A stretch of 41,344 nucleotides of DNA from Dehalococcoidia bacterium (lineage in GTDB: Bacteria > Chloroflexota > Dehalococcoidia > UBA2979), in the NCBI GenBank assembly GCA_022451865.1, contig JAKUNM010000006.1, forward strand, positions 1-41,344, read 5' to 3'. Below the pieces are notes generated by a model, which ran no database searches, was not told the origin of the DNA, and saw only the letters and a list, made by a program, of their open reading frames with translations. This document shows, one piece after another, positions 8,376-19,400 of this stretch. The position numbers and the translations under genes were made by a program. The first letter of the stretch is position 1. Each line of letters begins with the position of its first letter.

Positions 8376-9440
8376 ATGTCACAAAAAGAACGTGTCGAAC
8401 TTTTATATCAATATATTAAGAACAATCTCCTTGTTCTAGATGGTGCTTATGGTGTGTTATTACAGTCAGAAAAATTAACCGAGAAAGACTATCAAGGGGA
8501 AAGATTTAAGGGGCATTCTCAACCTCTACAAAATAATGTTGATGTTCTGAATATAACTCAACCACAAATAGTAGCGAAACTTCATTCAGAATATCTCGAT
8601 GCCGGTGCAGATATCATTACAACAAATACATTTTCTTCTACATCTGTGAGTCAATCTGATTTTAATCTAGAAAAAGAAAGTTATGCGCTCAATTTGGCGG
8701 GGGCACAAATTGCTCGAGAAGAAGCTGACCGATGGACTCAAGAAAATCCTAATAAACCTCGATGGGTAGCAGGATCACTTGGACCGACGAATAAGACGAC
8801 TTCTGTGGCAATCGATCTTAGTGATTCATCCATACGAGCCATAGAATTTGATGTTCTGAAAGATAGTTATAGTAATGCTATTCAAGGATTGTATGATGGT
8901 GGCGTTGATATTTTATTGGTGGAAACTATTTTTGATACCCTTAACGCTAAAGCAGCAATACTTGCAGCAGATGAGTTTTGTCAAAGAAACCAGGTAGTAC
9001 TACCTCTCATTCTTTCATGGACTGCCACTGACCTCTCAGGAAGAAATCTTTCAGGGCAAACAATAGAAGCATTTTGGATTTCAATAAAACATGCTAACCC
9101 ATTTGCCGTTGGATTAAACTGCTCATTTGGAGCACGGGAGCTTAGAGAAAGTGTAATGAACCTTGCTAATATTGCTGATGTAGCAATCATAGCTTATCCA
9201 AACGCTGGCTTACCAAATGCATTAGGAGAATTTGATGAAACTGCAAATATAACTGCAGGTTATTTACATGAATGGACTAAAAATAGATTAGTCAATATCG
9301 TTGGTGGGTGCTGTGGAACTACACCAGAACACATCCAACAAATATGTAAACGTATTGAATCTGAAATGCCCAGAAAAATACCACAGCACAATAAGAACCT
9401 ACAGCTGGCAGGTATCGATAAATTCGAAATAATTAACTAA
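8376..9440 (+). CDS. Methionine synthase, homocysteine-binding subunit (split MetH N-terminal module)
   Basis: A 354-residue protein equal to the first module of cobalamin-dependent methionine synthase, a zinc-dependent homocysteine S-methyltransferase barrel. The three zinc-ligand cysteines are present: C249 in GLNCSFGARELRE and C312-C313 in VNIVGGCCGTTPEHI. Early motifs LDGAYGVLLQ (21-30) and NITQPQIVAKLHSEYLDAGA (59-78) are typical of MetH. The remaining MetH modules are encoded by a separate gene 12 bases downstream with its own start. This is a genuine split, because the protein ends after a short linker and a Shine-Dalgarno-like AGAGAG precedes the next ATG. Its start has a strong AGGGGA site. 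The two products must associate to form methionine from homocysteine. Confidence 0.9.
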   Translation: MSQKERVELLYQYIKNNLLVLDGAYGVLLQSEKLTEKDYQGERFKGHSQPLQNNVDVLNITQPQIVAKLHSEYLDAGADIITTNTFSSTSVSQSDFNLEKESYALNLAGAQIAREEADRWTQENPNKPRWVAGSLGPTNKTTSVAIDLSDSSIRAIEFDVLKDSYSNAIQGLYDGGVDILLVETIFDTLNAKAAILAADEFCQRNQVVLPLILSWTATDLSGRNLSGQTIEAFWISIKHANPFAVGLNCSFGARELRESVMNLANIADVAIIAYPNAGLPNALGEFDETANITAGYLHEWTKNRLVNIVGGCCGTTPEHIQQICKRIESEMPRKIPQHNKNLQLAGIDKFEIIN

Positions 9441-9452
9441 TAGAGAGATTTA

Positions 9453-12110
9453 ATGAACGAAATTAACAATAGCTCTATCGCTTCTTTTATTAACATTGGT
9501 GAACGCACCAATGTCACTGGATCTGCACGTTTTAAAAAATTGATCTTAAATGGAGATTTTGAATCAGCTATCAATATCGCACGTCAGCAAGTTGAAAATG
9601 GAGCACAAATACTTGATATCAATATGGATGAAGGTTTACTGGATTCAAAAAATGCCATGATTAAATTTATCCGATTGATAGGTGCTGAACCAGATATTAG
9701 CCGAGTCCCAATTATGTTGGATTCATCCAAATGGTCAGTATTAGAGGCAGGATTAAAAAATTTAGCTGGTAAACCAATCGTAAATTCGATCAGCCTTAAA
9801 GAAGGTGAGGATATTTTTCTCGAGCAAGCAAGAAAAATCAAAAGCTATGGTGCAGCAGTTGTAGTAATGGCTTTCGATGAGGATGGGCAGGCTGAAACAG
9901 CTCAACGAAAATTCGAAATTTGTCAGAGAGCTTATACTCTCTTAACGAAAAATATTGATTTTCCAGTTGAAGACATTATTTTTGATCCTAATATCTTTGC
10001 CATAGCGACTGGATTAGAAGAACATAATGATTATGGTAACGCTTTTATTGAAGCGACCCGACTGATAAAAAAACATTTACCACACGCCCATGTCTCTGGT
10101 GGAATATCTAATATTTCTTTCTCATTCAGGGGAAATAATTTTGTACGAGAATCGATGCATTCTATCTTTCTTTTCCATGCCATACGTGCAGGTTTAGATA
10201 TGGGAATTGTCAATGCTGGCGCGTTACCGATATACGAAGATATAGATGCTGATTTACGTGATGCTATTGAAGATGTCCTTTTCAATAGAAAAAATAATGC
10301 TGCCGATAAATTGATAGCAATGGCTGCAGATTATTCCCAAGGATCTAATGTCATCAATCAAGTAGATCTTAATTGGAGAGACAATTCTGAAAGCAGTCGT
10401 ATCACGCATGCGATGGTAAACGGTATAGATGAATTCATTATCGAAGACGTTGAATCACTTCGCAAATCTTCTGAAAATCCTCTTGAAATCATCGAGGGAC
10501 CGCTTATGGATGGTATGAATGTCGTGGGTGAGTTATTTGGCTCTGGGAAAATGTTTCTTCCACAAGTAGTGAAAAGTGCACGCGTTATGAAAAAAGCAGT
10601 CGCGCACTTAATACCTTTTATAGAAGAAACACAATCTGATTCAAATAACTCTAGTACAAATGGGAAAATAGTATTGGCAACTGTAAAAGGTGATGTCCAT
10701 GACATTGGAAAAAATATTGTAGGCGTAGTTATGCAGTGCAATAATTACGAAGTTATCGACCTCGGTGTGATGGTGCCCGGACAAAAAATACTGGATACTG
10801 CTTTAGAAGAAGGTGCAGATATTATTGGGCTTTCGGGCCTAATAACTCCCAGTCTGGAAGAAATGGTTGGATTTGCAAACGAACTTGAACGTCAAGAATT
10901 AGATATCCCTTTATTAATTGGTGGTGCGACCACCAGTCGAGTGCATACAGCAGTTCGAATAGATCCTGCATACCAAGGACCTGTGATATACGTACAAGAT
11001 GCGTCTAGGGCTGTAGGAGTAGCTTCACAATTATTGTCTGAACAAAACAAAACTACTTTCGTAAAAGAAACATCATCTTTGTACAAAGACATCAAGGAAC
11101 AATATGAAAATCGAATGGAAACAGTCGATAGATATAGCATCCTTCAAGCTCGCGAATTAAGAAAATCCATTAACTGGAGCAATTACAATCCACCAAAACC
11201 AAAAAAATACGGCATTACAAATTTCTCCAATTTTCCTCTAAACGAATTAATAAATCGAATAGACTGGAAACCATTTTTTCAAACTTGGGAATTATCAGGG
11301 AGTTTTCCAGAAATTTTAGATGATCCTATAGTTGGACACACAGCAAGAGATTTGTTCGATGATGCCAAAGAAATGTTAGACCAAATTCTTAGTGAAAAAT
11401 GGCTCATTGCAAAAGCGGTAGTAGGTATCTGGCCAGCAAATTCGGTTGAAGATGACATCGAAATTTTTTCAAATGATGAACGATCTGACACTTTGGCTAT
11501 CATGCACACACTTCGCCAACAAACAAATATGAAGCGAAAAAGAGAAAATATTGCACTTGCTGATTTCATTGCACCAAAAAAATTGAATATCCCAGACTAC
11601 ATTGGAGGATTCGCAGTCACAGCAGGTATAGGTCTCGACACAATAGTCAAGGCATTTGAAAAGGACCATGATGATTATAAATCCATCATGATAAAAGCCT
11701 TGGCAGATCGTTTGGCAGAAGCTCTTGCAGAAAAAATGCATGAAATAGTAAGGCAAGATCTTTGGGGATATGCACCTGAAGAAGCTTTCAAAAATACTGA
11801 ACTCATCGCTGAAAAGTACCAAGGCATACGCCCTGCTCCAGGATATCCCGCATGTCCTGATCACACCGAAAAACAAACTTTATTTGATCTGTTAGATGCA
11901 AGAAATGCTACAGGGATATCTCTCACGGAAAATTATGCGATGACTCCTGGTGCTTCTGTAAGTGGGTGGTATTTCAGTCATCCAGATGCACATTATTTCG
12001 GAATAGGGAAAATCTTACGAGACCAAGTGGAAGACTATGCGGCACGCAAAAAATTGACGGTTGCTGAAATAGAAAAATGGCTGGCTCCAAACCTTGAATA
12101 TAAGAATTAG
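9453..12110 (+). CDS. metH: Methionine synthase, folate/cobalamin/activation subunit (split MetH C-terminal modules)
   Basis: An 885-residue protein carrying MetH modules 2-4. The pterin-binding barrel occupies about 1-290 ([20 protein letters not shown] near the start). The cobalamin cap and Rossmann domain follow, with GDVHDIGKN at 413-421; H416 is the expected lower-axial cobalt ligand and [11 protein letters not shown] lies in the cobalamin fold. The C-terminal AdoMet reactivation domain has [12 protein letters not shown] at 793-804. It transfers methyl from methyltetrahydrofolate via cobalamin to homocysteine bound by the upstream-encoded subunit. The first module is missing from this chain. 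The gene ends nine bases from the convergent metF stop, which makes the methyl-donor substrate. Confidence 0.93.
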   Translation: MNEINNSSIASFINIGERTNVTGSARFKKLILNGDFESAINIARQQVENGAQILDINMDEGLLDSKNAMIKFIRLIGAEPDISRVPIMLDSSKWSVLEAGLKNLAGKPIVNSISLKEGEDIFLEQARKIKSYGAAVVVMAFDEDGQAETAQRKFEICQRAYTLLTKNIDFPVEDIIFDPNIFAIATGLEEHNDYGNAFIEATRLIKKHLPHAHVSGGISNISFSFRGNNFVRESMHSIFLFHAIRAGLDMGIVNAGALPIYEDIDADLRDAIEDVLFNRKNNAADKLIAMAADYSQGSNVINQVDLNWRDNSESSRITHAMVNGIDEFIIEDVESLRKSSENPLEIIEGPLMDGMNVVGELFGSGKMFLPQVVKSARVMKKAVAHLIPFIEETQSDSNNSSTNGKIVLATVKGDVHDIGKNIVGVVMQCNNYEVIDLGVMVPGQKILDTALEEGADIIGLSGLITPSLEEMVGFANELERQELDIPLLIGGATTSRVHTAVRIDPAYQGPVIYVQDASRAVGVASQLLSEQNKTTFVKETSSLYKDIKEQYENRMETVDRYSILQARELRKSINWSNYNPPKPKKYGITNFSNFPLNELINRIDWKPFFQTWELSGSFPEILDDPIVGHTARDLFDDAKEMLDQILSEKWLIAKAVVGIWPANSVEDDIEIFSNDERSDTLAIMHTLRQQTNMKRKRENIALADFIAPKKLNIPDYIGGFAVTAGIGLDTIVKAFEKDHDDYKSIMIKALADRLAEALAEKMHEIVRQDLWGYAPEEAFKNTELIAEKYQGIRPAPGYPACPDHTEKQTLFDLLDARNATGISLTENYAMTPGASVSGWYFSHPDAHYFGIGKILRDQVEDYAARKKLTVAEIEKWLAPNLEYKN

Positions 12111-12119
12111 CTCAATCCA

Positions 12120-12980
12120 TTAATGTGAATTAAAACCTAAATGTTGTAATAATTCCTCAGTCTCTTGCCAACGATTCATTGGGTAGAAATGTATCCCTGG
12201 TGCGCCTGCTTTAAGTAGTTGTTTTACCAGTTGTATAGAATGGTTGATACCGATACGTTGTTTCAATTCTTGATTACTTGCGTTGTTCATTTCTTCCCAC
12301 AATTTTTCTGGGAAAGTTCCACCAGCTAATCGAATCATACGATCAATCTCTGTAGGATTAGTTACTGGTATAATACCGGGAATAATAGGAACAAATACTT
12401 TTCTTTTTTTCATTTCTTCACAAAATAAAATATAGTGATCCACATCGAAAAAAAATTGGGTAATAGCAAAATCAGCTGTACGAATTTTTAAGGATTGGTG
12501 CTCCAAATCACTGTTACGGTTAGACGCTGCAGGATGTCCTTCAGTATGTGCTGCAACACCTAAAGACAAATCATAATTAATGCGAAGAAAATCAATTAAA
12601 TCAGTGGCAAACTTAAAATCACCTTCTGGTAATACAACAGAATTTCTTGGTTGATCTCCGTGCAATGCCAGAATATCTGTAATTCCTGAATCGACATACT
12701 GATTAACAAGTTCCTCTATTTCATCACGTGTATGTCCAATACAAGTTAGATGGGGAAGTATTGCAGATCTCGTATTATGTTTTAGTTCCTTAACAATTTC
12801 CAATGTCTGTTCACGACTCGATCCGCCTGCTCCATATGTAATCGATATAAATGATGGATTATAGGGAAGGAGATGTTCCATAGTTGTCATCAACTGTTTA
12901 GCACCTTTTTCTGTACGCGGTGGATAAAACTCAAAGGAAAAAGTCGTACCTTGTGACAACAGGCCAGCTATTGAAGTCAA
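12120..12980 (-). CDS. metF: Methylenetetrahydrofolate reductase
   Basis: A 286-residue FAD-dependent reductase that makes 5-methyltetrahydrofolate, the methyl donor for methionine synthase. N-terminal TTFSFEFYPPRTEKG (12-26) contains the catalytic glutamate; ISITYGAGGSSREQTLEIV, LTCIGHTRDEI, DILALHGDQPRN and AVAQFFFD-like (FAITQFFFDVDHY) segments follow in family order. The length is the bacterial catalytic-domain size without the eukaryotic regulatory domain. The start is a TTG at 12978-12980 preceded by a strong GGGAGGAA Shine-Dalgarno. It converges on the split metH pair, so the two halves of the methyl-transfer route sit tail to tail. Confidence 0.94.
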   Translation of the reverse strand: MTSIAGLLSQGTTFSFEFYPPRTEKGAKQLMTTMEHLLPYNPSFISITYGAGGSSREQTLEIVKELKHNTRSAILPHLTCIGHTRDEIEELVNQYVDSGITDILALHGDQPRNSVVLPEGDFKFATDLIDFLRINYDLSLGVAAHTEGHPAASNRNSDLEHQSLKIRTADFAITQFFFDVDHYILFCEEMKKRKVFVPIIPGIIPVTNPTEIDRMIRLAGGTFPEKLWEEMNNASNQELKQRIGINHSIQLVKQLLKAGAPGIHFYPMNRWQETEELLQHLGFNSH

Positions 12981-13016
12981 AAATTCCTCCCACTACAAAA
13001 ATTCATTTAAAGAATA

Positions 13017-13532
13017 TTAGGTGGCTTGTGCAAATTCTTCTATTTCGACAGTTATTTCCGATTTTGAAATGTATAGCCATCCAATAGTTCCTGGGACATG
13101 AAATGAAGGGTATCCTTGACCTGCATTAATGAAACGCATGCCTTCAGCATCAACATCCATTGTTTCATGCAAGTGTCCGAAACAAATAATATCCAGTTTG
13201 CCACAGTCATCAAATGGGAAATCAGGTATTAATTTCTCTGGACCAAATTCTTCCCGACCCCATGCAGGATGAATTAGTCCTATCCTTACTTGTTCTATTT
13301 CTATGATCTCGCGATACGGTAACGTTTCACGTATTGCAACTGGGTCTGAATTACCATGCACAACGAAAGATTGCTTTGCTTGTTTTTGAAAACCTTCAAC
13401 AGCATCCAATCCAACCCAATCACCTGCATGTAATGCAATATCTGCCTGACGAACAGCACGTTGTAATTCAGGATGTGCGGAATCCCAATTAAGAATGTGT
13501 GTATCACCAACTAAAAGAACTTTTGTCGTCAC
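13017..13532 (-). CDS. YfcE/MJ0936-type metallophosphoesterase
   Basis: A 171-residue calcineurin-like phosphoesterase of the small YfcE/MJ0936 group. The dimetal site is complete: D10 and H12 (GDTH), D38 (AGDW), N61 (HGNSD), H88 (IHPAWG) and the closing GHLHE with H120 and H122. Such enzymes hydrolyse phosphodiesters in vitro; the physiological substrate here is unknown. The start is GTG at 13530-13532, just inside the space after pyrC (stop at 13537), so it is probably translated from the pyrC message. No signal peptide or membrane segment is present. Confidence 0.85.
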   Translation of the reverse strand: MTTKVLLVGDTHILNWDSAHPELQRAVRQADIALHAGDWVGLDAVEGFQKQAKQSFVVHGNSDPVAIRETLPYREIIEIEQVRIGLIHPAWGREEFGPEKLIPDFPFDDCGKLDIICFGHLHETMDVDAEGMRFINAGQGYPSFHVPGTIGWLYISKSEITVEIEEFAQAT

Positions 13533-13536
13533 TTAA

Positions 13537-14883
13537 TTAGCTTCCTTCATCAGCTTCGTAAACTTTACAACCTGCTGCGATCGTCATCATGATACTTCCT
13601 TTCAGAGTATCGTCTAAATATGGTGTGTTCATCCCCAAGGAGTGTATCGTCCCTTGGTTCACATCCCATACGGAATCTAAATTAATGATTGTAATATCGG
13701 CAATACCACCAACTTCTAAAGAACCTAGACCTTTGATGTTTACCCTTCTAGATAAATCCCATGCCTGAACTGGACCTTGTGTAAAAGCCTTTATTAAAAG
13801 AGGAAGATCAATCAAGTGATTATCTACAAGCTTCAAACCTAAAGAAAAAGCAGTCTCCAAACCAATTAATCCAGGAGGTGCATTGTGAATATCAGTTTGT
13901 TTTTCTTTCACTGCATGTGGAGCATGATCTGTTGCAATTGCATCGATAGTCCCATCTGCTAATCCTTCTATACAAGCAGCAACGTCAAGACCTGTTCGAA
14001 GTGGAGGGTTACATTTGGCAAATGTGTCATACGGAAGATTTCCGCGACCACTTAACAGCGCATAGTCCGTTAAATTTAAATGATGTGGTGTAACTTCTGC
14101 TGTCACATTTACACCCTGTGCCTTTGCTTTCCGAATTAATTCAATTGTGCCAGCAGCACTCACATGTTGAATATGAGAATGTCCCTTAGTTTCCATAGCC
14201 AATTGAATTTCGCGCTCAACAGCATAAATTTCACTGTCGTTTGATCTTCCAGCTATACCTAAACGAGCAGAAATATCACCATCATTAACCAATCCGTTTA
14301 ACACTAATGAAGGCATCTCACAATGCTGTGATATGGGAAGATCTAGAGATCTTGCAAGTTTAAATACTTTTCTCATAAGTTCAGTATCCACTACAAAATC
14401 ACCATCATCAGTAAGGGCAACGGCACCTGCTTCAGCCATGTCTCTTATATTAACTGCTTCAACACCATGCCTTCCTTTTGTGATAGTTCCAGTAGTCAAA
14501 ATCCTAATAGATTCCTGTTCTGCACGTTTATTTACTTCACGTATTCGTTCTGGTGAATCAAAAGGAGGTTCTGTATTAGGCATCTGTACTACTGTTGTAA
14601 ATCCTCCAGCTGCAGCCGCACCTGCTCCACTTGAAATTGATTCTTTATGCAGTTGACCAGGATCACGAAAATGTACATGTAAATCTATAAAACCCGGTAC
14701 AACAACTAAACCTGTCGCATCAATGATTTCTACATCAGGAATCTGTTGAGCCAGTCCAACATCGATAGCCTTAATTTCACCATTAACGATGTATATATCT
14801 GTAATTTCATCTCGGCTGGTCAACGGGTCAATAATACGACCACCCTTAATAACAATAGATTTAGGTGCTTGTAGGTTCCCCAC
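13537..14883 (-). CDS. pyrC: Dihydroorotase
   Basis: A roughly 449-residue amidohydrolase that cyclizes carbamoyl-aspartate to dihydroorotate in pyrimidine synthesis. The metal-binding DLHVHFRDPG lies near residue 68 and ATDHAPHA (aspartate acid/base) near 310; RIREVNKRAEQESIRI and SQHCEMPSL fit the class I dihydroorotase group. The longest frame opens with a TTG at 14910 that lacks a Shine-Dalgarno. The in-frame GTG at 14881-14883 is preceded by GAGAGGG at good spacing and begins MGNLQAPKSIVIKGG, so I take it as the start. The upstream gene space is divergent with an MFS transporter; no other pyr gene is in the window. Confidence 0.92.
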   Translation of the reverse strand: MGNLQAPKSIVIKGGRIIDPLTSRDEITDIYIVNGEIKAIDVGLAQQIPDVEIIDATGLVVVPGFIDLHVHFRDPGQLHKESISSGAGAAAAGGFTTVVQMPNTEPPFDSPERIREVNKRAEQESIRILTTGTITKGRHGVEAVNIRDMAEAGAVALTDDGDFVVDTELMRKVFKLARSLDLPISQHCEMPSLVLNGLVNDGDISARLGIAGRSNDSEIYAVEREIQLAMETKGHSHIQHVSAAGTIELIRKAKAQGVNVTAEVTPHHLNLTDYALLSGRGNLPYDTFAKCNPPLRTGLDVAACIEGLADGTIDAIATDHAPHAVKEKQTDIHNAPPGLIGLETAFSLGLKLVDNHLIDLPLLIKAFTQGPVQAWDLSRRVNIKGLGSLEVGGIADITIINLDSVWDVNQGTIHSLGMNTPYLDDTLKGSIMMTIAAGCKVYEADEGS

Positions 14884-14937
14884 AATATCCCTCTCAATAT
14901 TTTCAGACAAAATAATAGTATATTAACTAGTTTCTAT

Positions 14938-14958
14938 AGTGTGCCGCGGTAGCATACT
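14938..14958. promoter_or_regulatory. Imperfect 21-bp palindrome between pyrC and the MFS gene
   Basis: Arms AGTGTGC and GCATACT (six of seven bases complementary) flank a GC-rich CCGCGG-containing centre in an otherwise AT-rich divergent intergenic region of about 110 bases. The position midway between two divergent starts would suit an operator. There is no further support. Confidence 0.25.
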
Positions 14959-14992
14959 AAGGGTGAATTATAACGAAATGAACTAAAACCTA

Positions 14993-16216
14993 ATGCACAA
15001 AATTTTTGAAGCTTTGACTATTCGTAGTTATGCAATTCTCTGGGCAGGATCTCTGTTTACATTTACAGCATTTTTTATGTCAACTGTTGTCCAGTCAATT
15101 ATTGCATTCGAACTAACTGGTCGAAACAGTGCAGTTGGAGCAGTACTACTTGCTCAAGGGATCGGTTCAGCTGTTTTTTCACCCTTTGGAGGAGCAATAG
15201 CCGATCGAGTCTCCAAAAAATTCATTAGCACACTAAGCCAATTAGCGATTGCTGCAGTCTTTTTCGTTACTGCATATTTAATTTATCAAGATCAAATCGA
15301 ACTTTATCATCTCTCTATTGGTGCGTTCGTTACTGGTGCAAGTTTTGCCTTTTTAGGTCCTGCACGCCAAGCATGGGTTGTCGAACTCTTACCTCTTGCT
15401 TTAAGGCCAAATGCGGTTGCACTCACACAAATCTCTCTTAGTGCAGCTCGAATATGGGCACCTGCACTGGCGACATTACTTGTAGCAAGTCTTTTATTCG
15501 GATCAGCCGGAGCTTATTGTGTAATGGGTATACTCTTTACAATTGCCACAATTACTTTATTTTTCTTGCCAGCATCAATACCAGAAAATTCCCATAAAGA
15601 TAATTCTATTTTTGGAGATATGATAGAAGGGATAAAGTATGTAAAACAGCATTCAAGATTAAAATGGATGCTTACTCTTTTCTTCATAATGGTCATACTA
15701 GGTTTGTCATCGACGACTGTACTACCTGGTCTACTCGAGAATGAGCTCAATAAACCAGTCGAGCAATTAGGTACACTTCAAACTGTTAATGCACTCGGAG
15801 GATTAATTGCAAGCCTACTCGTTGCCTCTTTCGCAGGATCAAAAAAAGCTCTCTTCATATACACATTAGGAGCTTTACTCAGTGGAATTGCACTAGTTAT
15901 TACAGGCCTTAGTCCAACTTTTATCATCGTACTCATTCCAATGTTGTTACTAGGGTTAGGTAATGGAGCTTTCCAAACGCTAAATGGTGCAGTAATAGTA
16001 TTAGAGGCAGATCCAGCTTTTTATGGACGCGTTATTTCAATTACACAACTAGCATTCTCAGGATTTATGCTCGCAGGTTTACCGATTGGACTAGCAGCTG
16101 ATCACTGGGGCGAACGTAACACGCTCATAGCAATCGGTTTAACATTAATTTTAGCTGTGCTCGTACTTTCTCCTCTCATCGCAAGAGGATCACGATCGAA
16201 TATCGTCAATAATTAG
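14993..16216 (+). CDS. MFS transporter (EntS-like/MFS_3 type)
   Basis: A 407-residue integral membrane protein with about 12 hydrophobic segments in two groups of six, separated by a hydrophilic stretch near residues 195-220 (SIPENSHKDNSIFGDM). The loop GGAIADRVSKK after the second segment is the family's conserved loop 2-3 motif. The overall pattern (a first helix with SYAILWAGSLFT, DRVSKKF, PARQAWVVELLP) resembles the drug/siderophore-exporter branch of the MFS. The substrate is unknown. No clear Shine-Dalgarno precedes the ATG. It is transcribed alone, divergent from pyrC. Given the iron genes elsewhere in the window, siderophore export is conceivable, but nothing in the sequence shows it. 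Confidence 0.82.
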   Translation: MHKIFEALTIRSYAILWAGSLFTFTAFFMSTVVQSIIAFELTGRNSAVGAVLLAQGIGSAVFSPFGGAIADRVSKKFISTLSQLAIAAVFFVTAYLIYQDQIELYHLSIGAFVTGASFAFLGPARQAWVVELLPLALRPNAVALTQISLSAARIWAPALATLLVASLLFGSAGAYCVMGILFTIATITLFFLPASIPENSHKDNSIFGDMIEGIKYVKQHSRLKWMLTLFFIMVILGLSSTTVLPGLLENELNKPVEQLGTLQTVNALGGLIASLLVASFAGSKKALFIYTLGALLSGIALVITGLSPTFIIVLIPMLLLGLGNGAFQTLNGAVIVLEADPAFYGRVISITQLAFSGFMLAGLPIGLAADHWGERNTLIAIGLTLILAVLVLSPLIARGSRSNIVNN

Positions 16217-16276
16217 AAGTTTAGATCAAACTACTCTGAGTCATCATGTCGAAATCGTATTTCCTAGTTCTATGTC

Positions 16277-16305
16277 TTGACGCTTAGACAAAATATTAGT
16301 ACAAA
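16277..16305 (+). promoter_or_regulatory. Possible promoter of the 1046-residue fusion gene
   Basis: TTGACG at 16277-16282 and TACAAA at 16300-16305 are separated by 17 bases, giving five of six and four of six consensus matches. The predicted leader to the ATG at 16440 would be about 128 bases. The rest of the 223-base gap after the MFS gene shows only a short AGTTT/AAACT repeat near its left end and no small gene. Confidence 0.25.
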
Positions 16306-16439
16306 CTAATTCGATTTGTTATGCATACGAAAAAATAATAGTTAGGCAAACAATTTAAATCAATTAAGGCTGTATACTTTTATAGGAACGTACCTACATT
16401 TTTTATAGATATGTATCCAAAATAATAAGAGGCGAGTGA

Positions 16440-19400
16440 ATGCAAACTCTTTTCAATTTCAGACAGCTGCGGGTAGACGATACACGCATGATTCCAGGCC
16501 CTTCCATAGGAATTGTACGTCTATCCGTAGCTTTATTTATTTCATTTACGATGATCGTTTTTTTATTCTTTTACATTGATACGGATTTATTTAGCAATGG
16601 AATTAAGGAACTTATACAGCGCCCATTACTCGTGGGAACTATTGGATTAATATATTTAAGTGCATTCGTATTAAGAACATTAGCATGGCAATCTCTTCTT
16701 TCTCCAACTACAAAACCAAAGAAAATGTATCTGTTAGCAATTCTCCACACAGCTCTCCTCGCTAATCACGCATTACCTATTAAAGCTGGAGAATTCATAC
16801 GCCCATACTTGGGCAATAAATCAGGCATCCCATCTGGTGAAGCTCTAGTCTCAACACTGCTAGCACGTTTGCTTGATACTGCTGCTTTATTAGCAATAGC
16901 GGCAATGCTCTTACCACTTACTGTAGGTATAGATTCATCAACACCTATTATTTTCCCAGCAATACTAATGCTAATAGCAACTGGAATTTTACTTTGGCTC
17001 AGAAAAACGGATTTTGCACCTAAGCAATCACAAAAGATTAATACTATTTGGATTTCAGCCCAAGAATCACTCAGGACTGTTTCCCTTAACAAAATCTTTA
17101 TTGCAACTTGCCTGACTATCCCGAGTTGGATTTTGGAAGCAGCAGTTGTTTATGGAGCAGCAGAGGCATTAGGCTTTGACCTTTCAATACAAGGTGCAAT
17201 AACAGTTACAGCTTGCACAATACTTTTTCAAATCATTCACCTCACACCAGGAGGAATTGGTATTTATGAAGCAAGTATGACTCTAACATTGCAGTTATTA
17301 GGCATGCCATTCTCTGAAGCATTTACACTTGCAGTATTAACGCACAGTTTGAAATTCATTTATGCTTTCGCGATCGGATTGAGCCCACTAGGGCTCCTCT
17401 ATATCACTGGAATCCCGTCTTTAGGTTCATTACGTGGAAGTAAAGATGATGCCAAATCTGCCAGCAAATTCGAACTCATAGCTGCGCGCTTATGGAATGT
17501 ATTAAATGAAGGCAAGCCATTTACACCTGTCTTCTCATTAGGAATATTATTCTTACTAAGTCTTCCCAATTTCTTTGATGCAAACTATTGGATACATTTA
17601 GGTATTTCATTAATTTTGTTACTACCACTTGTGACAATGTTTTATCGTTTTGACTTTCCATTAAACTTACGTGCAGGTTTATGGCTATTTCTTATACCGG
17701 TCTTCTTTATTACAAATTCTGTTGATTGGGTTGCGCTCACTTTCGTACTAAGTATTTATCTCTTTTTTACAGTCATTTTTTGGGGAAGCATTTATTATCA
17801 CATTCGTATAGGCACAAAATTAACAAACTTCACTCGATTTTGGCGATTAGTAGTTGAGAATCCTGATCCTACAAGTGGCAACTTTTTGGAACAAGTTCCA
17901 AAATTACTCATCCTTATTTTTCTGACACGTTTTTTGACAACAGATCTATCACTTAATTCAGTACTAACAGTAGAGATTTATACTCTGATAATTACTGTAG
18001 CTGCAATACTTATTCACCAATGGTGGTTCACATGGAAACCTTTGGAACCCGTCACACCTACAAGATTAATAAATAATAAAAATGGTCGCATAAGTAAACG
18101 TATAATCCTAATTGTTATTGATGGCTGTAGACTTGATCGCTTCCATGAAGCAAAAACTCCTTTCTTTGACAAGTTAATAGCAGAAGGTACTGTTTGTACA
18201 GATATGCGTACTGTCTATCCAGCACGCACAGTGACAGCTTTTAGTTCAATGCTTACTGGAGCAGTGCCTCGCAACCATGGAATGACAAGTAATTTCGTTC
18301 CGTCACTTGGAGTAAAATGCGAATCAATCTTTGATGTACTCACAGAAAATAATATAGAAAATCGATTGGTTGGAATTGCACATTTAGTAGATGCCTTTGG
18401 AGAAGAAACTGTCGAAACTGTCACAGCACTTACCCCAAATGAAGAAATTGACCCCGCATTAATAGCACAAGCATGTAAAACAATGGATGAGCAAAATCCT
18501 GAATTTTTAGTCTTGCAGACTTTATCCGTTGATCAAACTGGGCATTCACGAGGGAGCTATTACCCTGAATACCTCGAAAAAATTGAAATCACTGATCAAC
18601 TCCTTGAAGAATTCTTTAGTTGGTGCACTGAAAAAGGATATCTAGAAAACACCACTGTTTTTATTACGTCAGATCATGGACAAGGTAAAGGAATTGGAGG
18701 GCATGGACACCTCACAGAACCTGAAAAGCGTGTACCTTTTATTGCTTGGGGAGAGGGAATACAAGCTGGTGATAAAATCACAGAAACACGAAGTTTATTA
18801 GATGTTGCACCAACAGTAGCTTATTACTTAGGAGTCAATCCACCAGAAAATTCAGTAGGACAAGTGTTATTCACTCCTACAGGTCCTAACAATGAATCTA
18901 ATGGACCACTTGCCATAGTCATCCCTGCATACAATGAATCGGTAACCTTACCAACATTACTGACACGAATCCCTACGGAAATAAAAGAAAAATCCGTAAT
19001 CATCGTAGTCGATGATGGATCAAATGATAATACTGCAGAACTTGCACAAAAAAATGGTGCTAACCATATAGTCATACACAAGACAAACCAAGGCCTAGGT
19101 GCAGCATTAAGAAGTGGACTAGCAAAAGCCCGTGAGATAAATGCGTCTGCTGCTATATATATAGACGCAGACCTTGAATATGACCCTCAAGAAATACCTT
19201 TATTATTGGAACCTATTCAATCTGGTGATGCAGAATATGTTTTGGGTTCTCGATTCCTTGGTAAAAGATCAGGTCATCCACTGTGGAGATCTATAGGAAA
19301 TCGCTGTTTCACGGTTCTACTGAACATTATTGCGGGACGAAAAATTTCTGACGGACAAACTGGATTTAGAGCTTTTTCAAAGAATGCTCTTGAAGTGGCC

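Noticed and set aside
9430-9460. Frameshift or nonsense mutation breaking metH
   Set aside because: Each half ends or begins cleanly at a module boundary with its own stop, spacer, ribosome site and start; it is a true split gene.
11469-11876. Antisense open frames within metH (also at 10358-10741) and within hemC (32791-33201)
   Set aside because: They lie entirely inside well-conserved genes, have skewed composition and show no domain or start signal.
14884-14910. Upstream TTG start for dihydroorotase
   Set aside because: No ribosome site precedes it, while GAGAGGG precedes the in-frame GTG at 14883.
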